DNA of 64,000 bases from Geoanaerobacter pelophilus (GTDB lineage: Bacteria; Desulfobacterota; Desulfuromonadia; Geobacterales; DSM-12255): the NCBI RefSeq assembly GCF_018476885.1, contig NZ_JAHCVJ010000003.1, forward strand, positions 62,001 to 126,000. Reading direction: 5' to 3'. Of the stretch, positions 25,171 through 34,991 are shown one piece after another (the stretch's first letter is position 1; the number at the start of each line of letters is the position of its first letter). A model generated the notes under the pieces. It worked only from the letters and a program-made list of their open reading frames with translations. It had not been told where the DNA came from and did no database searches. The position numbers and the translations under genes were made by a program.

Positions 25171-27474
25171 TCAGGCAACTCCGGCCAGTTCCAGCCGGCC
25201 GCCCCAGCGCCGGGCCAGCTCTTCCCTGATGGCAGCATGATGCGGCTGCTTCAGCCCTGGGTCCTGCTCAACCAGGGTGAACGCCTCCTTACGGGCCTCT
25301 TCCAGAATTCGACCGTCGCGCAGAATGTTGGCCACGCGAAAATCCGGAAGCCCTGCCTGGCGTGTGCCGAGAAAATCACCGGGGCCGCGGATCTCAAGAT
25401 CAGCCTCGGCTATCCTGAAGCCGTCATTGGTCGACTCCATGACCCTGAGCCGTTTTTCGCCGTCTTCGGACAACCTGCCCGAAGTAAGCAGGAAACATTT
25501 TGACTTGGCGCTGCCCCGCCCTACCCTGCCGCGCAGCTGATGGAGCTGCGACAGGCCGAACCGCTCGGCATGCTCGATCACCATGATTGTGGCGTTGGGG
25601 ACATCGATACCTACCTCAATGACGGTGGTCGCCACCAGGATCTCGGTCTCCTGCGCCTTGAAGGAGCGCATCACAGCCTCCTTCTCCTCCGGTTTCATCC
25701 GGCCATGGAGCAGCCCCACCTTCAAGTCGGGAAAGATATCGTTCTGCAGATGCTCGGCCATCTGGCTGGCAGCCTTGAGTTCGGACTTTTCCGTCTCCTC
25801 CACCAAAGGGTAAATCAGATAAGCCTGACGACCGTTGTTTACCTCTTCCCGGATCGCGGCATAGACCTGCGACCGCCTGGACTCGAACACCAGCCTGGTC
25901 TCGATCGGGGTCCGGCCAGGCGGGAGTTCGTCGATCACCGAGAGCGACAGGTCACCGAATACCGTCATTGCCAGAGTTCGCGGGATCGGCGTGGCAGTCA
26001 TCACCAGGATATCAGGGTTCTCCCCTTTCTTCCTGAGGATGCCGCGCTGCAGCACGCCAAAGCGGTGCTGTTCATCGACAATGCCCATTCCCAACCGGTG
26101 GAACTCGACCTTGTCCTGGATCACCGCATGCGTACCGATCACGATCTGCGCCGAACCATCGGCAATACTGGCCAGAGCCGCAGTGCGCGCCTTCCCCTTG
26201 AACGAGGAGGTCAACAGCACCACCGATACCCCCAGCAGTTCGCACCAGCGGTGGATATTCAAGAAATGCTGCTCTGCCAGAATTTCCGTCGGCGCCATGA
26301 TCGCCACCTGATAGCCGTTTTCAACCGCTACCAGTGCCGCCATCAGCGCCACCAGTGTCTTGCCGCTGCCGACATCACCCTGCACCAGCCGGTGCATCGG
26401 ATGCGGCGTCATCATATCTTCCTTGATCTCGGTGAGAACCCGTCGCTGTGCCGTGGTAAGCTGGAAAGGGAGCATCTGCAGCAGTGGTTTCGTGTATTTG
26501 TGGGTAACAGAGAAGCCGATCCCCTCTTCAATCACCACACCCTGCCTTTTGAGGGCCATCCCCAGTTCAAGGTAAAAGAACTCGTCAAACACCAGGGTCC
26601 GGTGCGCCTGGAAATCGCCCCGGTTGAGGACCGTGATATCGGTGACACTTTCCGGGAAATGGACCTCGGCCAGGGCGTCAGGGATCGGCAACAGCTTATG
26701 CCGGTGCCTGAGATCAGGCGGCAGGTGGTCCGAGATGAACCCAACAAACCGCTCCACCACCTCTTTCAGAACCTTGCGCATTATCTTCTGCGACAGACCC
26801 TCGGTGAGAGGATACACCGGCACGATCCGGCCGAAACTCGCCGTATCGCGGGACAGCACAGCAGCAATCTCCTCTCCATCGGCCAGCCACTCAACCTCAG
26901 GATGGTGGACCTCACGTTGCAAGCCGTATTGCCCGACATGGCCGGTAAAGATACCGCGACGCCCAATCCTCCAGGTCCTCTTCATGAATACCGGGTTGAA
27001 ATTGAACCATTTAAGGTGAATGACGCCACTCGTGTCCTTGAGCAGCACTTCGAAGTAGCGCCGGCCACCTTTGGTGGTCTGAGGCTCAGCAGCTGCCACC
27101 TCCCCCTGAAACACCTGGGTCGAGCCAAGGGCCAGCCGGGCAATCGGCACAATCGTGCTTCGGTCCTCGTACCGGTTCGGCAGAAGATAAAGGGCATCCT
27201 CAACAGTGTTGATCCCTTTGCGAGCCAAGGTTTCGGCCAGTTTCGGCCCGATACCCTTGATAAACTGCATCGAGGTAGCAAGGTTCTTCTTGGTGATGGC
27301 TTCTTTCAGGCTGGCTTGTGGCGGTTCCGCAACTGCCGGAACCGGTGTGAGCAGCAGTCGCCCCTCCTGGTCGACATCCGCTGTCAGGGAGTCTCCCGGC
27401 GAAAGCCCCAGTTTTTCGGCAAGGTCTGCGGGAAGGTCCAGCGACAAGTTTTCTTTCAGTTTGATAATGGTCAT
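25171..27474 (-). CDS. recG: ATP-dependent DNA helicase RecG with N-terminal AbrB-like extension
   Basis: 767 residues, longer than E. coli RecG (693). The first ~50 residues (IKLKENLSLDLPADLAEKLG ... GDSLTADVDQEGRLLLTPV) look like a SpoVT/AbrB swapped-hairpin domain. Then come a helix-hairpin-helix-like segment (QFIKGIGPKLAETLARKGI), the OB-fold wedge and the helicase core: VQGDVGSGKT (Walker A), VDEQHRFG (DEXH), TATPIPRTL and LHQLRGRVGRG. RecG remodels stalled forks and branch-migrates Holliday junctions. The reading frame is intact and single, so the extension is part of the protein. Confidence 0.94.
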   Translation of the reverse strand: MTIIKLKENLSLDLPADLAEKLGLSPGDSLTADVDQEGRLLLTPVPAVAEPPQASLKEAITKKNLATSMQFIKGIGPKLAETLARKGINTVEDALYLLPNRYEDRSTIVPIARLALGSTQVFQGEVAAAEPQTTKGGRRYFEVLLKDTSGVIHLKWFNFNPVFMKRTWRIGRRGIFTGHVGQYGLQREVHHPEVEWLADGEEIAAVLSRDTASFGRIVPVYPLTEGLSQKIMRKVLKEVVERFVGFISDHLPPDLRHRHKLLPIPDALAEVHFPESVTDITVLNRGDFQAHRTLVFDEFFYLELGMALKRQGVVIEEGIGFSVTHKYTKPLLQMLPFQLTTAQRRVLTEIKEDMMTPHPMHRLVQGDVGSGKTLVALMAALVAVENGYQVAIMAPTEILAEQHFLNIHRWCELLGVSVVLLTSSFKGKARTAALASIADGSAQIVIGTHAVIQDKVEFHRLGMGIVDEQHRFGVLQRGILRKKGENPDILVMTATPIPRTLAMTVFGDLSLSVIDELPPGRTPIETRLVFESRRSQVYAAIREEVNNGRQAYLIYPLVEETEKSELKAASQMAEHLQNDIFPDLKVGLLHGRMKPEEKEAVMRSFKAQETEILVATTVIEVGIDVPNATIMVIEHAERFGLSQLHQLRGRVGRGSAKSKCFLLTSGRLSEDGEKRLRVMESTNDGFRIAEADLEIRGPGDFLGTRQAGLPDFRVANILRDGRILEEARKEAFTLVEQDPGLKQPHHAAIREELARRWGGRLELAGVA

Positions 27475-27641
27475 GGAGAAAGGCTCGAATGATGCCCTTG
27501 GATATTATCATTCATCCCCGGAATATCCAGCAAAAAAGCACTTGGTGGCGCCTCTGACGACTTGGCCAGCAACAACGGCCAGAGGATATGGCAGAATCGA
27601 GTACCACAATTTCTGTTGTTACATCCTTTAGAGTGCATTGA

Positions 27642-28823
27642 TTATTCGTGCAGGGTCTCGTAGATGGCGTTGAAAATCCGCTCGATACGGAAAAAAGTCT
27701 CAAGCACTGCGGGATCGAAATGACTGCGGGGTATTATGCGTTCATCACCTTCATGAAATATCCGGATGACTTCTGCGTGGGAATATGCGCCTTTATAGCT
27801 GCGCCTGGACCTCAGGGCATCATAGACATCGGCCAGCTTTGCGATCCTGCCGGGAAGCGGGATTGACTCCCCCTTCAAGCCAAAGGGATAACCGCTGCCG
27901 TCCCAGTTTTCGTGATGGGCTATGGCGATCTCCCGCGCCACCTGCAGCCGCTGGCTGTCGCCAAGGATTCGCTCGCCGAAAGCGGGATGCTGGCGGATCA
28001 GCTCCAGCTCTCCTTGATCCAACGCCCCTTTTTTCAACAGGATCGAACTGGGAATCTTGATCTTGCCGACATCATGCATCTGGGCTGAGTAGGAGATGGT
28101 TTCGACCAGTGAGTCGGGCAGACCCATGTTGGCAGCAAGGGCACCGGCGTAGCGATTGACCCGCTTGATATGGTTGCCGGTATCCTCTTCGGCTGCTTCA
28201 CAGGCCCTGGCCAGCGCTTCTATGGTGTAGATGAACGCCTGCTCGGTTTCCCGCACCTCATTGGAAAGGGTCACCAGAGAGGCAATAACAACCGACAGCC
28301 CCCGCAGCACGGTTGCATCATAGCTGGAAGCACTTCCCGGGTAGTTGAAGGCGCTGATCACCCCTTGCTGCTCCCCGGTAATCCGACAGGTGATGAAATT
28401 CTGAATCGGGCCATGGACGTAACGGCGCACCGCCTGGGGAAACTGCTCCTGAAACGCCTCCACCGAGGCACACTGCTCGGCCCAGTTGACCGCCAAGACA
28501 TCATCCTGGGCCTCGGTCAACACCATACCGGAGCCATACGCTGATGCCAGGTCAATGACGACTTCATCAGACCGCTCCACCAGTTCATGCTCCACCAGAT
28601 GAAATACCCGGCCGCGAGCCGCAGCCATGCCCCGGTCCAGAAACAAGATCATGATACAGGCCGGACCTCGCCGCCCGCGACCGCCAAGGATCTTGCCCAA
28701 CGCCTCGACATACAGCTCGCTGCCGCTGAACCTGCGGCAGCAGATCCGTTTCAGTTCAGTTTCAGTGAGCCGGAGCAACTCCTGCGACTGTTGCAGGGCC
28801 ATTTCGCACGATTCGTTTGCCAT
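27642..28823 (-). CDS. HD-GYP domain protein, probable cyclic dinucleotide phosphodiesterase
   Basis: 393 residues. The N-terminal half (~30-195) resembles a GAF sensor domain. The C-terminal half is HD-GYP: HIKRVNRYAGALA, AQMHDVGKIKIPSSILLKKG (HD pair) and HHENWDGSGYPFGLKGESI (GYP with flanking His). RIAKLADVYDALRS completes the metal site. Such enzymes hydrolyse cyclic-di-GMP, or in some Deltaproteobacteria 3',3'-cGAMP. It stands between recG and the MEMO gene, same strand. Confidence 0.88.
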   Translation of the reverse strand: MANESCEMALQQSQELLRLTETELKRICCRRFSGSELYVEALGKILGGRGRRGPACIMILFLDRGMAAARGRVFHLVEHELVERSDEVVIDLASAYGSGMVLTEAQDDVLAVNWAEQCASVEAFQEQFPQAVRRYVHGPIQNFITCRITGEQQGVISAFNYPGSASSYDATVLRGLSVVIASLVTLSNEVRETEQAFIYTIEALARACEAAEEDTGNHIKRVNRYAGALAANMGLPDSLVETISYSAQMHDVGKIKIPSSILLKKGALDQGELELIRQHPAFGERILGDSQRLQVAREIAIAHHENWDGSGYPFGLKGESIPLPGRIAKLADVYDALRSRRSYKGAYSHAEVIRIFHEGDERIIPRSHFDPAVLETFFRIERIFNAIYETLHE

Positions 28824-28842
28824 GAATCCAGCCTTATCCGGT

Positions 28843-29646
28843 TCAAGCCACAGTCATAGAGGCATAACCGACAACCTGCCGAAAATCGCCAGTGACATCG
28901 CCGCTGGTTGCATACTTCACGAGATTTACCTTGCTTGCCCCGAGTGCTTGCGCCGCTACCAGCAGCACCGTTGCCGGCACCACACCGCACATGGTTATCC
29001 GCTTGGCCCGGCAGACATCGAGCAGCCCCTGGGGATCAAGAGCGAGGGCCCGGTCAATCGCCATTTCATCCTTTACCTTGGCGCTATCAGCGGATTCGTA
29101 ATGGGTCATGTCCGAGCTGGCGACAATCAGAACCGGTTTACCGTATTCCCTGACCGCCTGGCTAATCCCAGCGCCCAATTCCTGGCAAGAGCTGTAGTTG
29201 CCGAAACCGAGACATATCGGCACAATGGCAACATCGGGACGACGGTATTGGAGAAAAGGGAGCTGGACTTCCAGAGAGTGTTCATAGAGATGGGCGGTGG
29301 CGTCCTCCTCGACCAGAGAGGCGTAACGTCTGACAAGGGCAGCAAGGCGCTGCTCTATCGGCACAGCTCCAAGGGGGGTAAGCCATTCACCGCCAGGATA
29401 CAGAGCGGCAGCAGCGCCGACTCCGTGGTGATTGGGGCCGAGAATTATTACCGCGCCAGGGATGTCAATGGCACCGTAGACCGCTCCGGCCACGGCGCCG
29501 GAATAAACGTAACCGGCATGCGGCGAGATGATGCCAATGACAGTTTCAGGCTCAGCAGAGGCGGGTATCAAAGCGCTAAGCTCCCGCCGGAGGCTGGCAG
29601 GATCACCGGGGTAAAACTGGTTAGCTACGGCAGGCTGACGGATCAT
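28843..29646 (-). CDS. MEMO1-family protein (AmmeMemoRadiSam system protein B)
   Basis: 267 residues, ATG with GAGGGG upstream. Characteristic segments are QFYPGDPASLRREL, ISPHAGYVYSGAVAGAVY, ILGPNHHGVG, DATAHLYEHSLEVQLPFLQY and ASSDMTHYES. The family is related to class III extradiol dioxygenases, with His residues at the equivalent metal site. It often occurs with AMMECR1 and a radical SAM enzyme, neither of which is in the window. Function in bacteria is unsettled. Confidence 0.9.
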   Translation of the reverse strand: MIRQPAVANQFYPGDPASLRRELSALIPASAEPETVIGIISPHAGYVYSGAVAGAVYGAIDIPGAVIILGPNHHGVGAAAALYPGGEWLTPLGAVPIEQRLAALVRRYASLVEEDATAHLYEHSLEVQLPFLQYRRPDVAIVPICLGFGNYSSCQELGAGISQAVREYGKPVLIVASSDMTHYESADSAKVKDEMAIDRALALDPQGLLDVCRAKRITMCGVVPATVLLVAAQALGASKVNLVKYATSGDVTGDFRQVVGYASMTVA

Positions 29647-29721
29647 GACCCCTCACAGTACCGGAACGGATCCGGCAGGTTGCAGTTCTATCCGTTCAGA
29701 TTACTACACCTGGGGAGCTTT

Positions 29722-30342
29722 TCAAGATTCCGGCTCTCCGGCGAGCAGGGGCTGCACAAAGGGGGCTGACAATGAAGGATCGAGCGGCAGTTCGCCCTGT
29801 TCCTCATAGACCGGCAGTTCGGCAAGATCCTGAATCTCCCTGAGGGTCGGCAGGGCATTGAGATTCTTGAGATTAAAGGTTTCGAGGAATTCCCTGGTGG
29901 TGCCGTACACGATCGGCCGGCCCGGAACATCTTTTTTGCCGAGAATCCGGATCAGCTTCCTCTCCAGCAGGGTCTTGACGACACCGCCGCAGTCAACACC
30001 CCTGAGATACTCGATTTCAGCCCGGGTCACCGGTTGGCGGTAGGCGATTATTGCCAGGCTTTCAAGAGCCGATTGGCTGAATTTGGAGGGACGGCTCCTT
30101 TGCAGGCGGCGCATGACCTCCGCATGCTCCGGCCGGGTGCGAAACTGGTAGCCACCAGCCACTTCGGCAAGGACGATCCCCCTGGCATTCCGCTCGCATT
30201 CAAGACGCAGTTCGTCCAGGGCAGCGATAAGCTCCTGCTTTTCAAACTCGTGCAAAATCGAGACAAGCCGGTCCATGGATAATGGTCCGTCAGCCACGAA
30301 GAGCAAACCTTCAAGCAAAGCTTTACAATCAAGGCTCGACAT
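29722..30342 (-). CDS. scpB: Segregation and condensation protein B
   Basis: 206 residues from the ATG at 30342, overlapping the scpA end by 14 bases; a GTG at 30354 is an alternative. Two winged-helix domains; the diagnostic central segment is SALESLAIIAYRQPVTRAEI followed by RGVDCGGVVKTLLERKLIRI. It forms the SMC-ScpAB condensin with ScpA. The C-terminal ~35 residues are a Pro/Glu-rich tail. Confidence 0.94.
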   Translation of the reverse strand: MSSLDCKALLEGLLFVADGPLSMDRLVSILHEFEKQELIAALDELRLECERNARGIVLAEVAGGYQFRTRPEHAEVMRRLQRSRPSKFSQSALESLAIIAYRQPVTRAEIEYLRGVDCGGVVKTLLERKLIRILGKKDVPGRPIVYGTTREFLETFNLKNLNALPTLREIQDLAELPVYEEQGELPLDPSLSAPFVQPLLAGEPES

Positions 30343-31132
30343 AGTCAATTTCACCAGACATCTGTTCAGTGCCGCGCATCAACAGGATTGATCCGAACGG
30401 CGCACCTTGGGCCACTCTGACACTCTTGAGACGACAGAGTTCAAGCAACGCCAGAAAGGTTGCAATAACCAGTTCACGGGAGAGCGGCTCATCGGCGAAG
30501 AGGTCCTCGAAGAGCACCGACCCTGACTGGTCGATCATGTCGAGAATCCGGCCGATGCGCTCGGCAACGCTGATGGTTTCGCTGATGACATCATGAAAAT
30601 GCTCGAAAGGGACCTTTGACAGAACCTGGCGGAAGGCCTCAACCAGGTCGAACAGCGCCAATTCCAGCGGCTGGTCGTCTTCCTTCTCCTCAAGTTCATC
30701 CGGAAACGGCATGCTGCGCGCAAACAGGTCACGCCCCAACAGCTCGCGGGCCCCAAGCACTGCGGCGGCATCTTTGTACCGCTGATACTCCATGAGCCGC
30801 TTGATAAGCTCGGCCCTGGGATCCAGTTCCTCAACTTCACCGGCTTCGTCCTCTTCAGTTGCCGGCAGAAGCATCCGGGACTTGATCTGCAGGAGGGTTG
30901 ACGCCATTACCAGGAACTCCCCGGCGATCTCCAGGTTCAGCTCCTTCATCAATTCCAGGTATTCCAGGTATTGTCGGGTAATAGTGGCGATCGGAATGTC
31001 GCAAATCTCGACCTCGTTCTTCTTGATCAAATGAAGAAGCAGGTCGAGAGGTCCCTCGAACGATTCCACCCGTACCGTATAAGCGGAATACTGCTGGGGA
31101 TCGAAAAGCAATTGGTTGGCAGAACCAGGCAT
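30329..31132 (-). CDS. scpA: Segregation and condensation protein A
   Basis: 267 residues. The kleisin subunit bridging SMC heads. The N-terminal signature is FEGPLDLLLHLIKKNEVEICDIPI; the middle is acidic; the C-terminal winged helix has VIATFLALLELCRLKSVRVAQ. Placed directly after trpS with 2 bases between, so trpS-scpA-scpB is one transcript. Confidence 0.95.
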   Translation of the reverse strand: MPGSANQLLFDPQQYSAYTVRVESFEGPLDLLLHLIKKNEVEICDIPIATITRQYLEYLELMKELNLEIAGEFLVMASTLLQIKSRMLLPATEEDEAGEVEELDPRAELIKRLMEYQRYKDAAAVLGARELLGRDLFARSMPFPDELEEKEDDQPLELALFDLVEAFRQVLSKVPFEHFHDVISETISVAERIGRILDMIDQSGSVLFEDLFADEPLSRELVIATFLALLELCRLKSVRVAQGAPFGSILLMRGTEQMSGEIDYVEP

Positions 31133-31134
31133 GC

Positions 31135-32118
31135 TCAGAATTTCAAGGCGGCTCTGACCTCGGCCAGTATCTTGCCGGACTCTTCGCTTGCCCGACGGCT
31201 ACCCTCTTCGAGGATTTCATCAACCAGGCCGGGCTTGGCGGCAAGCTCCTGCCTCTTTTCGCGGAACGGGGCCAGACGCTCTACCATGAACTCAGCAAGG
31301 ATCTTTTTGCACTCTACGCAGCCGATTGCAGCAGAACGGCAGGCGGGCATGATCTCATCGAGCTTGTCCTGGGGCACATAGATCCGGTGGAGATTGAAAG
31401 CAACGCAATGATCCGGTTCGCCCGGATCAGCCCGCCTGACCCGGTCGGTATCGGTTACCATGGACATGACCTTTTTGCGGGTCGTCTCAGCATCATCCGA
31501 CAGATAAATGGAGTTGCCGTAAGACTTGCTCATCTTCCTGCCGTCAAGGCCAAGCAGCTTGGGAGTTTCGGTGAGCAGCGCTTCCGGCTCCGGGAACACC
31601 GGAGAATAGAGATGATTGAATCTCCTGGCGATCTCACGGGTTATCTCCAGGTGCGGTATCTGGTCATGACCGACCGGGACCCGGGTTGCCTTGTAAAGGA
31701 TGATATCTGCGGCCATCAGCACCGGATATCCCAGGAATCCGAAGGTGGAAAGATCCCGCTGCTCAAGGTTTTCCTGCATTTCCTTATAGGTCGGGTTCCG
31801 CTCCAGCCAGGAGACCGGGGTAATCATCCCGAGGATCAGGCTCAGCTCGGCATGATGAGGCACCATGCTCTGCTCGAAAATGACACATTTGGCAGGATCA
31901 AGGCCGAATGCCAGCCAATCGAGCACCATGTCCCTGGTATTTTCACGAATTGCCGAGGTATCGGCATATTCGGTGGTCAGTGAATGCCAGTCTGCCGCGA
32001 AAAAGAAACAGTCATACTCTTCCTGCAGCTTGAGCCAGTTGTCCAGCACGCCATGAAAGTGTCCCAGGTGAAGCTTTCCTGTCGGTCTCATGCCGCTTAC
32101 TACCCTGTTTCTACCCAT
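31135..32118 (-). CDS. trpS: Tryptophanyl-tRNA synthetase
   Basis: 327 residues, ATG with TATGGAGG upstream. Class I motifs are SGMRPTGKLHLGHFHG (HIGH-like) and GRKMSKSYGNSI (KMSKS). GYPVLMAADIILYKATRVPV is the Trp-binding region. Charges tRNA-Trp. First gene of trpS-scpA-scpB; the M50 peptidase gene lies 20 bases upstream. Confidence 0.97.
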   Translation of the reverse strand: MGRNRVVSGMRPTGKLHLGHFHGVLDNWLKLQEEYDCFFFAADWHSLTTEYADTSAIRENTRDMVLDWLAFGLDPAKCVIFEQSMVPHHAELSLILGMITPVSWLERNPTYKEMQENLEQRDLSTFGFLGYPVLMAADIILYKATRVPVGHDQIPHLEITREIARRFNHLYSPVFPEPEALLTETPKLLGLDGRKMSKSYGNSIYLSDDAETTRKKVMSMVTDTDRVRRADPGEPDHCVAFNLHRIYVPQDKLDEIMPACRSAAIGCVECKKILAEFMVERLAPFREKRQELAAKPGLVDEILEEGSRRASEESGKILAEVRAALKF

Positions 32119-32137
32119 CTACAACCTCCATAACCGG

Positions 32138-32809
32138 TCACTTCATCAAAAGAGAAGTTACCCCGAAGACCACACCGCTGTGCGGGCCCGCCAGGAGCCT
32201 GATCCCCAGGCCGAGTGCCGGTGAAATAATGTAACTGAACATGTTGGTGAAAAAAACCAGCACAATGATCAAGATCATGCCGTAAGGTTCGATGCGTGAC
32301 CAGAATATGGCCTGCTTATAGGGGAGCAGTCCCACAGCAACCCTACCACCATCAAGAGGCGGCACCGGGATAAGATTGAAGATCGCCAGCAAGAGATTGA
32401 CGTACACGGAAAAAGCCAGCATCAGGATCATCGGCTCAAAAAAATAAGCCATGCCGGCAGTCTGACCACCTAGAGAGATAATCAGCCTCATGAGCATAGC
32501 CGAGACAAAGGCGATGCAGAAATTTGTGATCGGACCGGCAGCCGCAACCCAGATCATGTCGCGTTTCGGGTTCCTCAGGTTGTTGAAGTTGACCGGCACC
32601 GGCTTGGCCCAACCGATGCCGATAATAAAGATCATCAAGGTACCGATGATATCCAGGTGATTGAACGGGTTGAGCGTCAACCGTCCCTGCGACTTTGCCG
32701 TGCCGTCTCCAAAACGATAGGCCACGAAGCCGTGAGAAACCTCATGACAGGTAATAGCCATCAGAGCCGGCACCAGCATGATCGAAAGTTTGAAAAAAAA
32801 TTGTTCCAA
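32138..32809 (-). CDS. Site-2 protease family (M50) membrane metallopeptidase
   Basis: 223 residues from TTG at 32809, which has AGGGAC just upstream; the frame is open to a TTG at 32878 that lacks a ribosome site. About five or six transmembrane helices. The zinc motif HEVSH (in AITCHEVSHGFVAYRFGDGT) and the second-site motif NLIPVPPLDGGRV are both present. These short rhomboid-like S2P homologues are common upstream of trpS in Geobacter-type and clostridial genomes. Substrate unknown. Confidence 0.88.
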   Translation of the reverse strand: MEQFFFKLSIMLVPALMAITCHEVSHGFVAYRFGDGTAKSQGRLTLNPFNHLDIIGTLMIFIIGIGWAKPVPVNFNNLRNPKRDMIWVAAAGPITNFCIAFVSAMLMRLIISLGGQTAGMAYFFEPMILMLAFSVYVNLLLAIFNLIPVPPLDGGRVAVGLLPYKQAIFWSRIEPYGMILIIVLVFFTNMFSYIISPALGLGIRLLAGPHSGVVFGVTSLLMK

Positions 32810-32896
32810 AAAGGTCCCTATGTGCGGCAGATTCAAGTCAAGCCTGCCATTTCTAGCAGAAAGAGGTGGCAATGTCAATTTAGACCGGCCGCCAAT

Positions 32897-32931
32897 AAAA
32901 AAGACCCGGCAGTTGCTGACAAGCTGCCGGG
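32897..32931 (-). terminator. Intrinsic terminator downstream of glnA
   Basis: Stem CCCGGCAG (32905-32912) / CTGCCGGG (32924-32931) with an 11-base loop; read on the minus strand it is followed by six or more T residues. Lies 32 bases after the glnA stop. Confidence 0.85.
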
Positions 32932-32962
32932 CCTTTCATGTCACGCTTGAGTGAAACTGGGA

Positions 32963-34381
32963 TTAAATATCGTAGTAAAGGGCGAACTCAAGCGGTACCG
33001 GACGCATACGAACCGGGTTGACTTCGGCCTCTGTCTTGTACTCAATCCACTTCTCAATAACGTCAGGAGTGAAAACGTCCCCTTTGAGGAGGAATTCATG
33101 GTCTTCCTTGAGGCAGTTGAGCGCCTCTTCCAGGCTGCCCGGAGCTGAAGGGATATCTTTGAGCTCTTCGGGTGAAAGGCCGTAGATGTCCTTGTCGAGC
33201 GGCTGCCCCGGATCGATCTTGTTCTCGATACCGTCAAGACCAGCCATGAGCATGGCGGCAAAGGCAAGGTAACCGTTGCATGAAGGGTCCGGAGTACGGT
33301 ACTCGACACGCTTGGCCTTCGGATTGGATGACATCATCGGAATCCGGAGTGAAGCAGAACGGTTACGGCTTGAGTATGCCATGTTAACCGGGGCTTCGAA
33401 GCCCGGAACAAGACGCTTGTAGGAGTTGGTAGTCGGGTTGGTGATGGCGCAAAGTGCCTTGGCATGCTTGATGATGCCGCCGATGTACCAGAGTGCCATC
33501 TGGGAAAGCCCGCCGTATTTGTCGCCAGCGAAGAGGTTGGTGCCGTTTTTCCAGATCGACTGGTGGCAGTGCATCCCGGAACCGTTGTCGCCGTAGAGTG
33601 GCTTCGGCATGAAAGTTACGGTCTTGCCGTTTCTGTTGGCAACGTTCTTGATGACATATTTGAACCACTGAAGCTGGTCTGCCATGTCAACGAGAGAGGA
33701 GAAACGCATATCGATTTCTGCCTGGCCGCCGGTGGCAACTTCGTGGTGCTGGCACTCAACGCGGATGCCCACTTTCTGGAGCTCGAGAACCATCTCGTTA
33801 CGGAGATCGTTCTGTGAGTCGGTCGGGGAAACCGGGAAGTATCCTTCTTTGTGGCGCGGCTTGTAACCAAGGTTCGGAAACTCTTCGCGGCCTGAGTTCC
33901 AGGTCCCTTCTACAGAGTCAACCATGTAGAATGACTGGTTGGAGCTGGAATCATAACGCACTTCGTCAAAGATGAAGAATTCGGCCTCAGGACCAAAGAA
34001 AGCGGTATCGCCGATACCGGTTGATTTGAGGTAAGCCTCAGCCTTACGGGCGATGTTACGCGGATCTCGGCTGTAATCTTCCTTGGTGATCGGATCGAAT
34101 ATGTTGCAGATCAGGGACAAGGTCGGAACGGCAATGAACGGATCCATCTTGGCAGAGGTGGGATCAGGGAGAAGAATCATGTCAGAAGCATGAATCGGCT
34201 GCCAACCACGAATGGAAGAGCCATCAAACCCCTGGCCTTCTTCAAAGGTGTCTTCGCTGAATTCAGTCATCGGTACCGATACGTGCTGCCAAGTCCCTAC
34301 AAAATCCATGAACTTGTAATCAACCATCAATGCGCCATTTTCTTTGGCAAACTCTACGACTTGTTTCGGTGTCATCAACAA
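32963..34381 (-). CDS. glnA: Glutamine synthetase, type I
   Basis: 472 residues, the length of GSI-beta. Makes glutamine from glutamate, NH3 and ATP; cytoplasmic dodecamer. Markers are [38 protein letters not shown] and [17 protein letters not shown]. An adenylylation-type Tyr sits in [16 protein letters not shown] near residue 400, indicating control by GlnE. It follows glnB by 32 bases, both behind the sigma-54 promoter at 34851. Confidence 0.97.
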   Translation of the reverse strand: MLMTPKQVVEFAKENGALMVDYKFMDFVGTWQHVSVPMTEFSEDTFEEGQGFDGSSIRGWQPIHASDMILLPDPTSAKMDPFIAVPTLSLICNIFDPITKEDYSRDPRNIARKAEAYLKSTGIGDTAFFGPEAEFFIFDEVRYDSSSNQSFYMVDSVEGTWNSGREEFPNLGYKPRHKEGYFPVSPTDSQNDLRNEMVLELQKVGIRVECQHHEVATGGQAEIDMRFSSLVDMADQLQWFKYVIKNVANRNGKTVTFMPKPLYGDNGSGMHCHQSIWKNGTNLFAGDKYGGLSQMALWYIGGIIKHAKALCAITNPTTNSYKRLVPGFEAPVNMAYSSRNRSASLRIPMMSSNPKAKRVEYRTPDPSCNGYLAFAAMLMAGLDGIENKIDPGQPLDKDIYGLSPEELKDIPSAPGSLEEALNCLKEDHEFLLKGDVFTPDVIEKWIEYKTEAEVNPVRMRPVPLEFALYYDI

Positions 34382-34413
34382 TCTCCTTTCGCTGTGTTAA
34401 GCTGAATTTATTA

Positions 34414-34758
<345 letters not shown>

Positions 34759-34850
34759 TCACCCCCATGCAGAATATTGATTAATGGTTAGTCATTGTAC
34801 TTCAGAAGTCAGCCTGCGTCAAAACCAGATGAGGAAGATAGCACAGATTC

Positions 34851-34866
34851 AGCAATAAATCTGCCA
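34851..34866 (-). promoter_or_regulatory. Sigma-54 promoter of glnB-glnA
   Basis: Read on the minus strand: TGGCAG (34866-34861), five bases, TTGCT (34855-34851). GG and GC are separated by exactly 10 bases, matching the -24/-12 consensus at all key positions. Expected transcription start near 34840, about 88 bases before the glnB start codon. Fits NtrC-type nitrogen control; I did not find a clear upstream NtrC site. Confidence 0.78.
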
Positions 34867-34991
34867 AAGCAGACAACAAAAATATCCCACAGAATTTCAA
34901 CCCGTTACAAGTCACAGTGTTTTGCCGCTCAAACCCGTCCGCAAATCAGCACAAAAACAAGGCACTCGCAATCCAGCAATCGCCTCTTTTT

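Noticed and set aside
25540-27492. 650-codon plus-strand open frame opposite recG
   Set aside because: Antisense shadow of recG: His/Arg/Gln-rich, no motif, and recG itself is unambiguous.
28627-29769. Long plus-strand open frame (380 codons) opposite the HD-GYP and MEMO genes
   Set aside because: It lies antisense to two well-recognised genes, has an irregular amino acid mix with no family resemblance and no ribosome site; explained by GC-rich codon bias on the other strand.
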